64,000 nt of DNA, taken from contig NZ_BAABKV010000001.1 in assembly GCF_039544005.1 (NCBI RefSeq), positions 4,588,001 to 4,652,000 on the forward strand. Reading direction: 5' to 3'. Made by a program: the position numbers and the translations under genes. Positions 8,179 through 16,737 of this stretch are shown one piece after another; the first letter of the stretch is position 1, and every line of letters begins with the position of its first letter. This DNA is from Kitasatospora paranensis. Lineage in GTDB: Bacteria > Actinomycetota > Actinomycetes > Streptomycetales > Streptomycetaceae. The notes beneath the pieces were generated by a model, which was given only the letters and a program-made list of their open reading frames with translations, had not been told where the DNA came from and did not search any database.

Positions 8179-8221
8179 TTAGTTCAACGCTCAACAACAT
8201 GCAAGTTGAAGATTGAACTAA
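8179..8221. promoter_or_regulatory. 43-bp dyad operator upstream of pirin
   Basis: The arms TTAGTTCAA (8179-8187) and TTGAACTAA (8213-8221) are perfectly inverted around a centre at 8200. Inner half-sites CTCAAC and GTTGAA have the same symmetry, giving two nested dyads. TTGAAC/GTTCAA half-sites of this kind are typical of MarR-family operators, which often control pirin genes. It sits 40 bp upstream of the pirin ATG. No regulator gene is next to it. Confidence 0.6.
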
Positions 8222-8309
8222 ATGGAGACGATGCGGTTCGCCCAGCCCTCTTCAGGGGTGGGCCCGATCCGCGGGCGGGGCGGAGGAGGAGTCCGGGGGT
8301 GGAAGGGGG

Positions 8310-8897
8310 CTAGCCGTACATCCGGCGCATGGTGAAGTCCACCAGCTGCTCGACCGCCTTGGCGTCGAACACCATCCGGTGCTCGCCCTCCATGTCGAGC
8401 GCGAAGCCGTAGCCGGTGGGCAGCAGGTCCAGCACCTCGGCGCCGGTGACGCTGAAGTGCTTGGACTCCTTGCCGGCGTAGCGGCGCAGCTCCTTGAGCG
8501 AACTGAACATCGGGATGACCGGCGTCGGGGTGTTGTGCAGGGCGAGGAAGCCGGGCCGCTCGCCGCGCGGGCAGTGCACCTTGGAGGTGATGAAGATCGC
8601 CTGGAAGTCCTCGACCGGCATCGACCCGGTGGTGAAGGCCCGGATGGCGTCCGCGAGCGACGGCGGCGAGGGCTCCGGGTACAGGGACTGCTGCTGGGCC
8701 GCGCCCTGCTGCGGATCGCCGTACGGGCCGGGGCCGGGCATGCCGTTCATCCCCGCCTGCTGCTGGTAGGGGTCCTGGTATGCGGTCTGCTCGTAGCCGT
8801 ACACGGGCACAAGGCTAGCGGTCCGGGGTGCCCTGCCGGGGGTGCCGGGGCGTACAAGGCGGGGGCGCCCCGGGTTGTGGGACGTGACGGTGTTCAT
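8310..8897 (-). CDS. SseB-family N-terminal domain protein
   Basis: Up to 195 residues. A Gln/Pro/Gly-rich N-terminal region (about residues 30-75) precedes a conserved domain, SLADAIRAFTTGSMPVEDFQ... and ALHNTPTPVIPMFSS, typical of SseB N-terminal-domain proteins that are widespread in actinomycetes. Their function is not established. The start is uncertain: the frame is open from the ATG at 8897, but a GTG at 8804 would remove an Arg-rich leader; neither has a convincing ribosome site. The gene is divergent from the acyl-CoA dehydrogenase, with a short shared regulatory region. Confidence 0.72.
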   Translation of the reverse strand: MNTVTSHNPGRPRLVRPGTPGRAPRTASLVPVYGYEQTAYQDPYQQQAGMNGMPGPGPYGDPQQGAAQQQSLYPEPSPPSLADAIRAFTTGSMPVEDFQAIFITSKVHCPRGERPGFLALHNTPTPVIPMFSSLKELRRYAGKESKHFSVTGAEVLDLLPTGYGFALDMEGEHRMVFDAKAVEQLVDFTMRRMYG

Positions 8898-8918
8898 AAG
8901 GCTTTGCCGTGCCAGGGC

Positions 8919-8947
8919 TTGAACAAGTTACCGCTCGGTAGCATCAT
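8919..8947 (+). promoter_or_regulatory. candidate promoter with TetR-type palindrome for the acyl-CoA dehydrogenase
   Basis: TTGAAC (about 8919) is followed after 17 bp by CATCAT, a plausible sigma-70-like pair. The spacer contains the palindrome TACCGctCGGTA (8929-8940), placed where a repressor would block the polymerase. TACCG/CGGTA half-sites are common for TetR-family regulators of acyl-CoA dehydrogenase genes. The regulator is not in the window. Confidence 0.45.
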
Positions 8948-9019
8948 GGTGCGTACTGGTGGGTAAGTGGGGCGCTCGAACGGCGGGCCCACGGAAGCAG
9001 ACGAACCGGAGAAACGGTC

Positions 9020-10849
9020 ATGGGTCACTACAAGTCCAACCTGCGTGACGTGGAGTTCAACCTGTTCGAGGTCTTCGGCCGCGACCAGGTGTACGGCACC
9101 GGTCCGTTCGCCGACATGGATGTGGAGACCGCGAAGAACATCCTGAGCGAGATCTCCCGCCTGGCGGAGAACGACCTCGCCGCCTCCTTCACGGACACCG
9201 ACCGCACCCCGCCGGTGTTCGACCCGGAGACCAACGCCGCTCCGATCCCGGAGACGTTCAAGAAGAGCTACCAGACCTTCATGGACGCCGAGTGGTGGCG
9301 CCTGGGCATCCCGGAGGGCATCGGCGGCCAGGTCACCCCGTCCTCCCTCGTCTGGGCGTACGCCGAGCAGGTCCTGGGCTCCAACCCGGCGATCTGGATG
9401 TACTCCTCCGGCCCGGCCTTCGCCGGCGTCGTCTTCGAGGAGGGCACCGAGGAGCAGCAGAAGGTCGCCCAGCGCATGGTCGACGGCCTCTGGGGCGCCA
9501 CCATGGTGCTGACCGAGCCGGACGCCGGCTCCGACGTCGGCGCCGGCCGCACCAAGGCGATCAAGCAGGAGGACGGCTCCTGGCACATCGAGGGCGTGAA
9601 GCGCTTCATCACCTCCGGTGAGCACGACATGTCCGACAACATCATCCACCTGGTGCTGGCCCGCCCCGAGGGCGGCAAGCCGGGCACCAAGGGCCTCGGC
9701 CTCTACATCGTGCCGAAGTACGACTTCGACTGGGAGACCGGCGAGCTCGGCGAGCGCAACGGCGCCTACGCCACCAACGTCGAGCACAAGATGGGCCTCA
9801 AGGCCTCGAACACCTGCGAGATGACCTTCGGCGCCAAGCACCCCGCCAAGGGCTGGCTGCTCGGCGAGAAGGTCGACGGCATCCGCCAGATGTTCAAGAT
9901 CATCGAGTTCGCCCGCATGATGGTCGGCACGAAGGCCATCGCCACCCTCTCCACCGGCTACCTGAACGCGCTGGAGTACGCCAAGGAGCGCGTGCAGGGC
10001 GCGGACATCGCCAACTTCCTGGACAAGACCGCCCCCCGCGTCACCATCACGCACCACCCCGACGTCCGCCGCTCGCTGCTCACCCAGAAGGCGTACGCCG
10101 AGGGCATGCGCGCCCTGGTCCTCTACACCGCCTCCGTCCAGGACGACGTGCTCGCCGCCCGCCTGCGCGGCGAGAGCGACGAGGCCGCCGAGCGCCTCAA
10201 CGACCTGCTCCTGCCGATCGTCAAGGGCTACGGCTCCGAGAAGTCCTACGAGCAGCTCGCGCAGTCCCTGCAGACCTTCGGCGGCTCCGGCTACCTGCAG
10301 GAGTACCCGATCGAGCAGTACATCCGGGACGCCAAGATCGACACCCTCTACGAGGGCACCACGGCCATCCAGGGCCAGGACTTCTTCTTCCGCAAGATCG
10401 TCAAGGACGGCGGCCAGGCGCTCACCGCCGTCTCCGAGCAGATCCAGAAGTTCATCGCCACCGGCGAGGGCGGCGACGCCCTCACCGCCGAGCGCGAGGC
10501 GCTCGGCAAGGCCGCCGGCGACCTGGAGGCCATCGTCGGCAAGCTGCTCGCCGACCTCACCTCCGTCCAGGACGACGTCAAGAACATGTACAAGGTGGGC
10601 CTCAACACCACCCGCCTGCTCATGGTCTCCGGCGACGTCGTGATCGGCTGGCTGCTGCTCCGCCAGGCCGCCGTCGCGCTCGCCAAGCTGGAGGCCGGCG
10701 CCTCGGAGAAGGACGTCCCCTTCTACCAGGGCAAGGTCGCCGCGGCCCGCTTCTTCGCCCGCAACATCCTGCCGACCACCGCGCCGCAGCGGCTGATCGC
10801 CGAGGGCATCGACAACGAGATCATGGAGCTGGCGGAAGAGGCCTTCTGA
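9020..10849 (+). CDS. large acyl-CoA dehydrogenase with C-terminal extension
   Basis: A 609-residue FAD-dependent acyl-CoA dehydrogenase, longer than the usual 380-400 residues and matching the class with an extra C-terminal four-helix domain (as in large FadE proteins). Signature segments are MVLTEPDAGSDVGAGRTKA (about residue 168), the FITSGEHD loop and the QTFGGSGYLQEYPIEQYIRDAKI region (about 420-440), which carries the catalytic area and flavin contacts, followed by YEGTTAIQGQD. It catalyses the first oxidation of beta-oxidation; chain length is unknown. GGAGAAA lies 8 bases before the ATG. The gene is monocistronic, bounded by its own promoter palindrome and a strong hairpin. Codon choice is strongly C-biased, as in highly expressed genes. 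Confidence 0.92.
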   Translation: MGHYKSNLRDVEFNLFEVFGRDQVYGTGPFADMDVETAKNILSEISRLAENDLAASFTDTDRTPPVFDPETNAAPIPETFKKSYQTFMDAEWWRLGIPEGIGGQVTPSSLVWAYAEQVLGSNPAIWMYSSGPAFAGVVFEEGTEEQQKVAQRMVDGLWGATMVLTEPDAGSDVGAGRTKAIKQEDGSWHIEGVKRFITSGEHDMSDNIIHLVLARPEGGKPGTKGLGLYIVPKYDFDWETGELGERNGAYATNVEHKMGLKASNTCEMTFGAKHPAKGWLLGEKVDGIRQMFKIIEFARMMVGTKAIATLSTGYLNALEYAKERVQGADIANFLDKTAPRVTITHHPDVRRSLLTQKAYAEGMRALVLYTASVQDDVLAARLRGESDEAAERLNDLLLPIVKGYGSEKSYEQLAQSLQTFGGSGYLQEYPIEQYIRDAKIDTLYEGTTAIQGQDFFFRKIVKDGGQALTAVSEQIQKFIATGEGGDALTAEREALGKAAGDLEAIVGKLLADLTSVQDDVKNMYKVGLNTTRLLMVSGDVVIGWLLLRQAAVALAKLEAGASEKDVPFYQGKVAAARFFARNILPTTAPQRLIAEGIDNEIMELAEEAF

Positions 10850-10896
10850 GCCTTCCGCGGCCACTGAAGACCGCCTGACACACCCTCAGTACGACG

Positions 10897-10921
10897 GGGG
10901 CCCGCGCACTGCGCGGGCCCC
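10897..10921 (+). terminator. hairpin after acyl-CoA dehydrogenase
   Basis: A perfect 11-bp stem, GGGGCCCGCGC / GCGCGGGCCCC, with an ACT loop, 47 bp after the stop codon. Confidence 0.75.
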
Positions 10922-11074
10922 GCCGTGCGTCCGGAACAGTCGCGAGGCTGTACCAAGTCGATTGTTCTGTCACCGTTTTTGAGTTCACAGCGTCATGTCC
11001 GTGTACGGGCATATGCTCAGTGGCGGAGCCGGGACCCCCATCCGGCGCCCGACCTCCCTCAACCCAGGAGCAGC

Positions 11075-12376
11075 ATGTCGACCGCCGATCGCCCGGTCCA
11101 CTTCGACCGGACGCACACCGACGATCTGATCGCCTACCTCTCGGCCGCGCCCTCGCCCTACCACGCAGTGGCCGGTGCCGCCGAGCGGCTCGAGAAGGCG
11201 GGCTTCCGACAGGTCCGCGAATCCGACGCCTGGGGGGCCGAGGCCGGCGGGCGGTACGTGATCCGCGGTGGCGCACTGATCGCCTGGTACGTGCCCGCGG
11301 GGGCGGGCCCCGAGACGCCGTTCCGCGTGGTCGGCACGCACACCGACTCGCCCAACCTCCGGGTCAAGCCGCTGCCCGACACCGGCACCGCCGGCTGGCG
11401 GCAGGTCGCCGTGGAGATCTACGGCGGCGTCCCGCTCAACACCTGGCTCGACCGCGACCTCGGCCTCTCCGGCCGCCTCGCGCTGCGCGACGGCACCACC
11501 CGGCTCGTCCAGATCGACGAGCCGCTGCTGCGCGTCCCGCAGCTCGCCATCCACCTCGACCGCCAGGTCAACGAAGGCCTCAAGCTCGACAAGCAGCGCC
11601 ACCTCACGCCGATCTGGGGGATCGGCGAGACCACCGACGGCGCACTCGTCGCCCACGTGGCCGAGCGGGCCGGCGTCGCCGCCGAGGAGGTCGTCGGCTG
11701 GGACTTGATGACCCACGACGTGCAGCCGCCGGCCTACCTCGGCCGGGACCGCGAGCTGCTGGCCGGTCCGCGCCTGGACAACCTGCTCTCCGTGCACGCC
11801 GCCACCGCCGCCCTCGCCGCGGTCGCGGTCTCCGGCACCGACCTGCCGTGCATCCCGGTGCTCGCCGCCTTCGACCACGAGGAGACCGGCAGCGAGTCGG
11901 ACACCGGCGCGCAGAGCCCGCTGCTCGGCAACGTGCTGGAGCGCTCCGTGTACGCCCGCGGCGGCACCCCCGAGGACCGCGCCCGGGCCCTGGCCGGCAC
12001 CGTCTGCCTCTCCTCCGACATGGGGCACGCCGTCCACCCCAACTACAGCGAGCGGCACGAGCCCGGCCACCGCCCGATGCCCAACGGCGGCCCGATCCTC
12101 AAGGTCAACGTCAACAACCGCTACGCCACCGACGGCGTCGGCCGGGCCGTCTTCACCGCGGCCTGCGAGAAGGCCGGCGTGCCGTGGCAGACCTTCGTCT
12201 CCAACAACGCGATGCCCTGCGGCACCACCATCGGGCCGATCACCGCGGCCCGGCTCGGCATCACCACGGTGGACTGCGGCATCGCGGCGCTCTCCATGCA
12301 CTCCGCCCGCGAGCTCTGCGGCGCCGACGACCCGTTCCTGCTGGCCAGCGCCGTCAAGGCGTTCCTGGAGGGCTGA
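11075..12376 (+). CDS. M18-family aminopeptidase
   Basis: A 433-residue cocatalytic zinc aminopeptidase. Metal ligands and catalytic residues of family M18 are visible: VVGTHTDSPNLRVKP (first His and Asp, about residue 86), GPRLDNLLS (bridging Asp, about 230), AFDHEETGSES (catalytic Glu pair, about 268), CLSSDMGHAVHPNY (about 310) and the late His in ALSMHSARE (about 409). M18 enzymes remove N-terminal acidic or other residues in the cytoplasm. The ATG at 11075 follows AGGAG by 4-5 bases; an in-frame upstream extension to 10925 is not protein-like. Confidence 0.92.
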   Translation: MSTADRPVHFDRTHTDDLIAYLSAAPSPYHAVAGAAERLEKAGFRQVRESDAWGAEAGGRYVIRGGALIAWYVPAGAGPETPFRVVGTHTDSPNLRVKPLPDTGTAGWRQVAVEIYGGVPLNTWLDRDLGLSGRLALRDGTTRLVQIDEPLLRVPQLAIHLDRQVNEGLKLDKQRHLTPIWGIGETTDGALVAHVAERAGVAAEEVVGWDLMTHDVQPPAYLGRDRELLAGPRLDNLLSVHAATAALAAVAVSGTDLPCIPVLAAFDHEETGSESDTGAQSPLLGNVLERSVYARGGTPEDRARALAGTVCLSSDMGHAVHPNYSERHEPGHRPMPNGGPILKVNVNNRYATDGVGRAVFTAACEKAGVPWQTFVSNNAMPCGTTIGPITAARLGITTVDCGIAALSMHSARELCGADDPFLLASAVKAFLEG

Positions 12377-12396
12377 GCCGGCCGGTGCCGGCCGGC
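12377..12396. terminator. hairpin between convergent aminopeptidase and thioredoxin-NHL genes
   Basis: A perfect 9-bp stem, GCCGGCCGG / CCGGCCGGC, with a 2-base loop, starting right after the aminopeptidase stop codon. Confidence 0.55.
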
Positions 12397-12413
12397 CCGG
12401 CCCTCCGGGGCGG

Positions 12414-14234
12414 TCACTCCATGCCGGCCAGCACCAGCGGCAGCCGCCGCACACCGTCGGCGGTCAGCCGCACCGGCACGCCCCAGTCCTGCTGGTGGAC
12501 GTGGCAGGCCGGGTACTCGATCTCCGGGTCGTCGTCGCAGGAGGCGGCCATCGCCGAGACGTGCAGCACGCCCTCGGCGACCGCCTCGTTCAGGACGAGC
12601 CCGCGCGACAGGTCGCTGTCCGCCCCCGCCCCCGAGAGCAGCAGTTCGGGCGGGGTGGCACTGACCAGCAGCCGGGTGGACGGGCCGTAGCGCTCGTCCA
12701 GCTTCTGCCCGGACGGGGCCTGGAAGACCACGTCCAGCTGCAGGGCGCCCGGCGCGACCTCGGTCGCCGCCCGCTGGGTGCGGTGCGCCACCGACTCGAC
12801 CCGCACGGCCTCCTCCGGGAGCCGCAGCCGGGTCAGCCGGTGCCGGGCCGACTCCACGACCACGATGTCGTCGCCGGCCAGCACGGCACCGGAGGGCTCG
12901 CGCAGGTCGGTGGCGAGCGTGGTCACCTCGCCGCTCACCGGGTCGAACCGGCGCAGCGCGTGGTTGTAGGTGTCGGCGATCGCCACCGAGCCGTCCGGCA
13001 GCACCGTGACGCCGAGCGGGTGCTGGAGCAGCGCCTGCCCGGCGCCCCCGTCGCGGTGGCCGAAGTCGAACAGGCCGGTGCCGACGGCGGTGTGCACGTC
13101 CCCGGTTTCACGTGAAACCCAGCGCACGGCCGAGGTCTCCGAGTCCGCGACCCACAGCCGCTCGCCGTCGGCCGACACCGCGAGACCGGAGGGCTGCGCG
13201 AACCACGCCTCGGCGAGCGGCCCGTCGACCAGGCCCTCGTTGGTGGTGCCGGCGGCGACCGCGACCGTGCCGGCCACCGGGTCGTACGCCCAGAGCTGGT
13301 GCACGCCGGCCATCGCGATCCAGACCCGGCCGTCGAACCAGGCGACGTCCCACGGCGAGGAGAGGTCCACCGCGCGGGCCTCCCCGTCGGTCGGCGAGCC
13401 CTGCCACCACTGCTTCCCGGTACCGGCCAGCGTGGTCACGCTGCCGTCCGAGAGCCGGACCCCGCGCAGCGCGTGGTTGACCGTGTCGGCCACCACCACG
13501 TCGTAGTCCAGGCCCAGCTCCGGGGGCAGCAGCGCCAGGCCCTGCGGCTCGCTGAAGCGCGGCGCCGTGCCGTCCACCAGCCCGCGCTCGCCGTCGCCGA
13601 TCCGCCGGACGACGCTCTCGCCGTCCTCGGCCAGCTCCACGAGCGCGTGGTGGCCCGAGTCGGCCACCAGGTAGTGCCCGTCGGGCAGCCGCACGGCCTT
13701 CCCCGGGAACTTCAGGTCGCCGGCCTGCGGCTCGGGTGCCACGTACGGGCCGTCACCGCGTCGCAGCGTGCCCTTGGCCTCGTGCTCCGCCTCCAGCTCC
13801 TCGACCAGCCGGGCGATCGCGTGGGCGTGCCCCTCGCCGGCGTGCTGCGCGACGACGTACCCCTCCGGGTCGATCACCACCAGGGTCGGCCAGGCCCGCA
13901 CCGCGTACTGCTTCCAGGTGGCCAGCTCCGGGTCGTCCAGCACCGGGTGGTGCACCTCGTACCGCGCGACGGCGTCCACCACCGCCTGGTGGTCGGCCTC
14001 GTGCACGAACTTCGGCGAGTGGACGCCGATGATCACCACGGTGTCGCGGTGCTTCTCCTCCAGCTCCCGGAGTTCGTCCAGGACGTGGAGGCAGTTGATG
14101 CAGCAGAAGGTCCAGAAGTCGGCAATGACGATCTTGCCGCGGAGGTCCGCCAGCGACAGGTCCTTGCCGCCGGTGTTGAGCCATCCGCCCTTGCCCGCCA
14201 GTTCGGGGGCGCGTACGCGTGCACGAGAAGCCAT
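12414..14234 (-). CDS. thioredoxin-domain protein with NHL repeats
   Basis: A 606-residue protein. Residues 1-150 are a thioredoxin/AhpC-like fold with FWTFCCINCLHVL, giving a CxxC-type redox site (CINC) with an extra adjacent Cys. Residues 160-500 are NHL/beta-propeller repeats (recurrent VADSGHHALV, VADTVNHALRG, IADTYNHALRRF units), followed by a C-terminal beta domain. This is the NHLRC2-like architecture found in bacteria and animals; the role is probably thiol redox signalling but is unproven. No signal peptide is seen, so it is cytoplasmic. The ATG at 14234 starts MASRARVRAPELAG, the usual family start; the open frame upstream to 14774 overlaps the divergent hydrolase gene and was rejected. 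A parS-like palindrome lies inside the gene. Confidence 0.88.
   Translation of the reverse strand: MASRARVRAPELAGKGGWLNTGGKDLSLADLRGKIVIADFWTFCCINCLHVLDELRELEEKHRDTVVIIGVHSPKFVHEADHQAVVDAVARYEVHHPVLDDPELATWKQYAVRAWPTLVVIDPEGYVVAQHAGEGHAHAIARLVEELEAEHEAKGTLRRGDGPYVAPEPQAGDLKFPGKAVRLPDGHYLVADSGHHALVELAEDGESVVRRIGDGERGLVDGTAPRFSEPQGLALLPPELGLDYDVVVADTVNHALRGVRLSDGSVTTLAGTGKQWWQGSPTDGEARAVDLSSPWDVAWFDGRVWIAMAGVHQLWAYDPVAGTVAVAAGTTNEGLVDGPLAEAWFAQPSGLAVSADGERLWVADSETSAVRWVSRETGDVHTAVGTGLFDFGHRDGGAGQALLQHPLGVTVLPDGSVAIADTYNHALRRFDPVSGEVTTLATDLREPSGAVLAGDDIVVVESARHRLTRLRLPEEAVRVESVAHRTQRAATEVAPGALQLDVVFQAPSGQKLDERYGPSTRLLVSATPPELLLSGAGADSDLSRGLVLNEAVAEGVLHVSAMAASCDDDPEIEYPACHVHQQDWGVPVRLTADGVRRLPLVLAGME
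13105..13118. promoter_or_regulatory. parS-like centromere site
   Basis: The 14-bp perfect palindrome GTTTCACGTGAAAC matches the core of the bacterial parS consensus bound by ParB and the form described for Streptomyces. It lies within the thioredoxin-NHL coding sequence, encoding the VSRET residues. Streptomyces chromosomes carry about twenty such sites clustered around oriC. Confidence 0.7.
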
Positions 14235-14412
14235 AACCCCATCAAACCGCACGGGACCTGCGGACATTCCGCCCCCGCGGGTTCGGGGCCGGGGGCGTGT
14301 CCTGCATCCCCGCCGGCCGTTCGGCGGGAGGCGGCCACCGGTGACCGGATCGGTCCGGGGATGGGCGTGATCATGCCTGGGGTGCGGGGCTTCGGCGGGC
14401 CAGGATGGAGGC

Positions 14413-14997
14413 ATGAAGACCGCACTCGTCGTGATCGACGTCCAGGAGTCCTTCCGCCGCCTCCCCAACTGGGAGGCCGTCTCCAACCCGGGGATCGCCG
14501 ACCGGGTCGGCCGGCTGGTGGCCGCCGCCCGGGAGAACGGCGACCTCGTCGTCTGGGTGCTGCACGCCGAGCCCGGCTCGGGCGGCGTCTTCGACCCGGA
14601 GCTCGGCCACGTGCGCCTGATCGACGGGCTGAAGCCCGAGCCGGGCGAGCCCGTCGTGACCAAGACCTCGCACAACGCCTTCACCACCACCAACCTCCAG
14701 CAGGTGCTGACCCGGCACGGGGTCGGGGAGCTGGTGATCAGCGGCATCCGGACCGAGCAGTGCTGCGAGACCACCGCCCGGGTCGGCTCGGACCTCGGCT
14801 ACGAGGTCGTGTTCGTCACCGACGCCACCGCCACCCACCCGATCGAGCACTGGCAGGCGCCCGCCGGGCGGAGCCTGGCGGAGATCCTGGCCGATCCGCG
14901 TACCCTGTCCACGGACGAGATCACCGCCCGCACCGAGTACGCGCTGGCGGGCCGTTTCGCCAGGATCGCCACCGTGGAGGAGCTGACCGGATCGTGA
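14413..14997 (+). CDS. isochorismatase-family cysteine hydrolase
   Basis: A 194-residue alpha/beta hydrolase of the isochorismatase superfamily. The catalytic triad can be placed as Asp in VVIDVQESF (residue 9), Lys in VVTKTSHNAF (about 82) and Cys in SGIRTEQCCETTARVG (about 118-119, two Cys in a row). The usual cis-peptide region precedes the Cys. Family members hydrolyse isochorismate, nicotinamide or other amides; the exact substrate is unknown. It is followed after 19 bp by a GlxA-type regulator on the same strand, a pairing often seen in streptomycetes, so the two are probably one transcription unit and the regulator may control this enzyme. Confidence 0.88.
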   Translation: MKTALVVIDVQESFRRLPNWEAVSNPGIADRVGRLVAAARENGDLVVWVLHAEPGSGGVFDPELGHVRLIDGLKPEPGEPVVTKTSHNAFTTTNLQQVLTRHGVGELVISGIRTEQCCETTARVGSDLGYEVVFVTDATATHPIEHWQAPAGRSLAEILADPRTLSTDEITARTEYALAGRFARIATVEELTGS

Positions 14998-15016
14998 TCG
15001 TGACGGGGGCCGCGCG

Positions 15017-15931
15017 GTGACCGGGGTCGTCTTCCTGCTCGCGCCGGGACTGCACCTGCTGGACCTGGCCGGCCCCGCCCAGGTCTTCTCCTCGGCGGAC
15101 GACTTCGGTCATCGCTACGAGACGGTGTACGTCGCGGAGCAGGAGGATGTCCCGACGGCGCAGGGCATCGGCCTGCGCGCCGAGACCGCCTGGCCGGAGC
15201 TGACCGCCGACGACCTGGTGGTGGTGCCGGGCTGGCGCTCCCCCGCGCTGCCGCGGGGCCCGGTGTTCTCCCGGGCCACCCTGGAACGGCTGGTCGCCCA
15301 CCACGCCGCGGGCGGCACGGTGGCCAGCGTCTGCTCGGGGGCGGACGCGCTCGGCCGGGCCGGGCTGCTCGACGGCCGGCGCTGCACCACCCACCACGAG
15401 CTCCAGGACGAGCTGGCCCGGCGCTACCCGCGGGCCGCGGTCGTGCCGGACGTGCTGTTCGTCGAGGACGGCCGGGTGCTCACCTCCGCGGGCATCGCCA
15501 GCGGGATCGACCTCGCCCTCCACCTGGTGGCCGTCCGCCACGGCGCGTTCGTCGCCGCCCGGGTGGCCCGCACCATGGTCGTCCACACCCGCCGCAACGG
15601 CGGCGACCAGCAGGCCAGCGCGATGCTGCGGTACCGCGGCCACCTGAGCGACGCGGTGCACCGCGCCCAGGACGTGATCGACGCCCGGTTCGCGGACCCG
15701 CTGCCGTTGAGCCGGCTGGCCGCCGACGTCGGCCTGAGCGAGCGGACGCTGACCCGGCGGTTCTCCGACGCGACCGGGCTCACCCCGCTGCGCTACCAGC
15801 AGCAGCTGCGGCTGGAGCACGCCGAGCACCTGGTCGGGCAGGGGGCCACGGTCGAGGCGGCGGCACGCGCGGTCGGGTTCCAGGACGCGCGGATGCTCCG
15901 GCGGTTGCGGGCCCGTCCGACCTCCTCCTGA
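15017..15931 (+). CDS. GlxA family transcriptional regulator (DJ-1/PfpI plus AraC HTH)
   Basis: A 304-residue regulator. Residues 1-185 form a DJ-1/PfpI-type domain with the nucleophile-elbow region VASVCSGADALGRAG (about residue 97). Residues 205-300 form an AraC-type double helix-turn-helix with LSRLAADVGLSERTLTRRF and a second helix pair ending at ARMLRRLR. DJ-1-like domains in this family usually sense amides or act as inactive enzymes. The GTG at 15017 is 19 bp after the hydrolase stop. The 3' end has been altered by a 19-bp tandem duplication spanning the stop codon. Confidence 0.88.
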   Translation: MTGVVFLLAPGLHLLDLAGPAQVFSSADDFGHRYETVYVAEQEDVPTAQGIGLRAETAWPELTADDLVVVPGWRSPALPRGPVFSRATLERLVAHHAAGGTVASVCSGADALGRAGLLDGRRCTTHHELQDELARRYPRAAVVPDVLFVEDGRVLTSAGIASGIDLALHLVAVRHGAFVAARVARTMVVHTRRNGGDQQASAMLRYRGHLSDAVHRAQDVIDARFADPLPLSRLAADVGLSERTLTRRFSDATGLTPLRYQQQLRLEHAEHLVGQGATVEAAARAVGFQDARMLRRLRARPTSS

Positions 15932-15950
15932 CCGTCCGATCTCCTCCTGA
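15913..15950 (+). repeat. 19-bp tandem duplication across a stop codon
   Basis: Two direct copies, 15913-15931 and 15932-15950, differ at one base (C/T). Each ends CTCCTCCTGA, so the GlxA stop codon is duplicated. Confidence 0.85.
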
Positions 15951-16153
15951 CCCGGGCGGGTCCGGCGACCTGTCGACCCGTTCCCGGCCTCCCGCCGGCC
16001 TGTTCCCGGGCTCCCGTCGACCGGCGACCGGCCGGCCGGCGGTGCCCGTTCGCGCGGCGGTTGCGGCGCACCCCGGGGTGGAGGGCTGACCCCGGGGCCC
16101 GCGTCGGGCACGATGTGCTCGGCAGTGTCCGCGCGGAGGAAAGCTGGTGGGGC

Positions 16154-16639
16154 ATGAAGTACGTGGTCAAGGAGCGGTTGTTCGCGGTCGGCGACGACTA
16201 CTGGATCGAGGACGGCGACGGCGAGAAGGCGTTCCTGGTGGACGGCAAGGTGCTGCGGCTGCGCGACACCTTCGAGCTGCAGGACCCGCAGGGCAACGTG
16301 GTCGCGGTGATCAAGGAGAAGGTGCTCACCGTCCGGGACGCGATGAGGATCGAGAACGCCGACGGCGACACGGTCGCGACCGTCCGCAAGAAGCTGTTCA
16401 CGCCGTTCCGCGACAAGTACCACGTGGAGCTGGAGGCCGGTGGCGAGCTGGAGATCCACGGCGACCTGATCGACAAGGAGTACACGATCGAGTCCGACGG
16501 CGACAAGGTCGCCGAGATCTCCCGCAAGTGGTTCCGGATCCGGGACACCTTCGGCGTCGAGATCGAGGACGGCGCCGACGTGCCGCTGCTGCTCGCCGTC
16601 GCGGTCTGCGTGGACCGGATGGTCGAGCACAACGACTGA
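16154..16639 (+). CDS. LURP-one-related / scramblase-like (LOR) protein
   Basis: A 161-residue protein of the LURP-one-related fold, a 12-stranded tubby-like beta barrel. Internal repetition of charged strand segments is visible (VLRLRDTFELQDPQG, MRIENADGDTVATV, YTIESDGDKVAEISRKW, DTFGVEIEDG). In bacteria these proteins are common and uncharacterised; eukaryotic relatives bind phospholipids or act in defence. The ATG at 16154 follows GGAGGAAAGC by about 10 bases. The neighbouring glutathionylspermidine-synthase-like and DUF350 genes often occur near such proteins in streptomycetes. Confidence 0.85.
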   Translation: MKYVVKERLFAVGDDYWIEDGDGEKAFLVDGKVLRLRDTFELQDPQGNVVAVIKEKVLTVRDAMRIENADGDTVATVRKKLFTPFRDKYHVELEAGGELEIHGDLIDKEYTIESDGDKVAEISRKWFRIRDTFGVEIEDGADVPLLLAVAVCVDRMVEHND

Positions 16640-16737
16640 CGGGTGCTCGGCGCCGCCCTGCGGGGCCGCCGGCCGCGAACCGGTCGGTGGCCACCGGGGC
16701 GGCCGGAGATGCCGTCGGCACGCCGGCGGACGGCATG

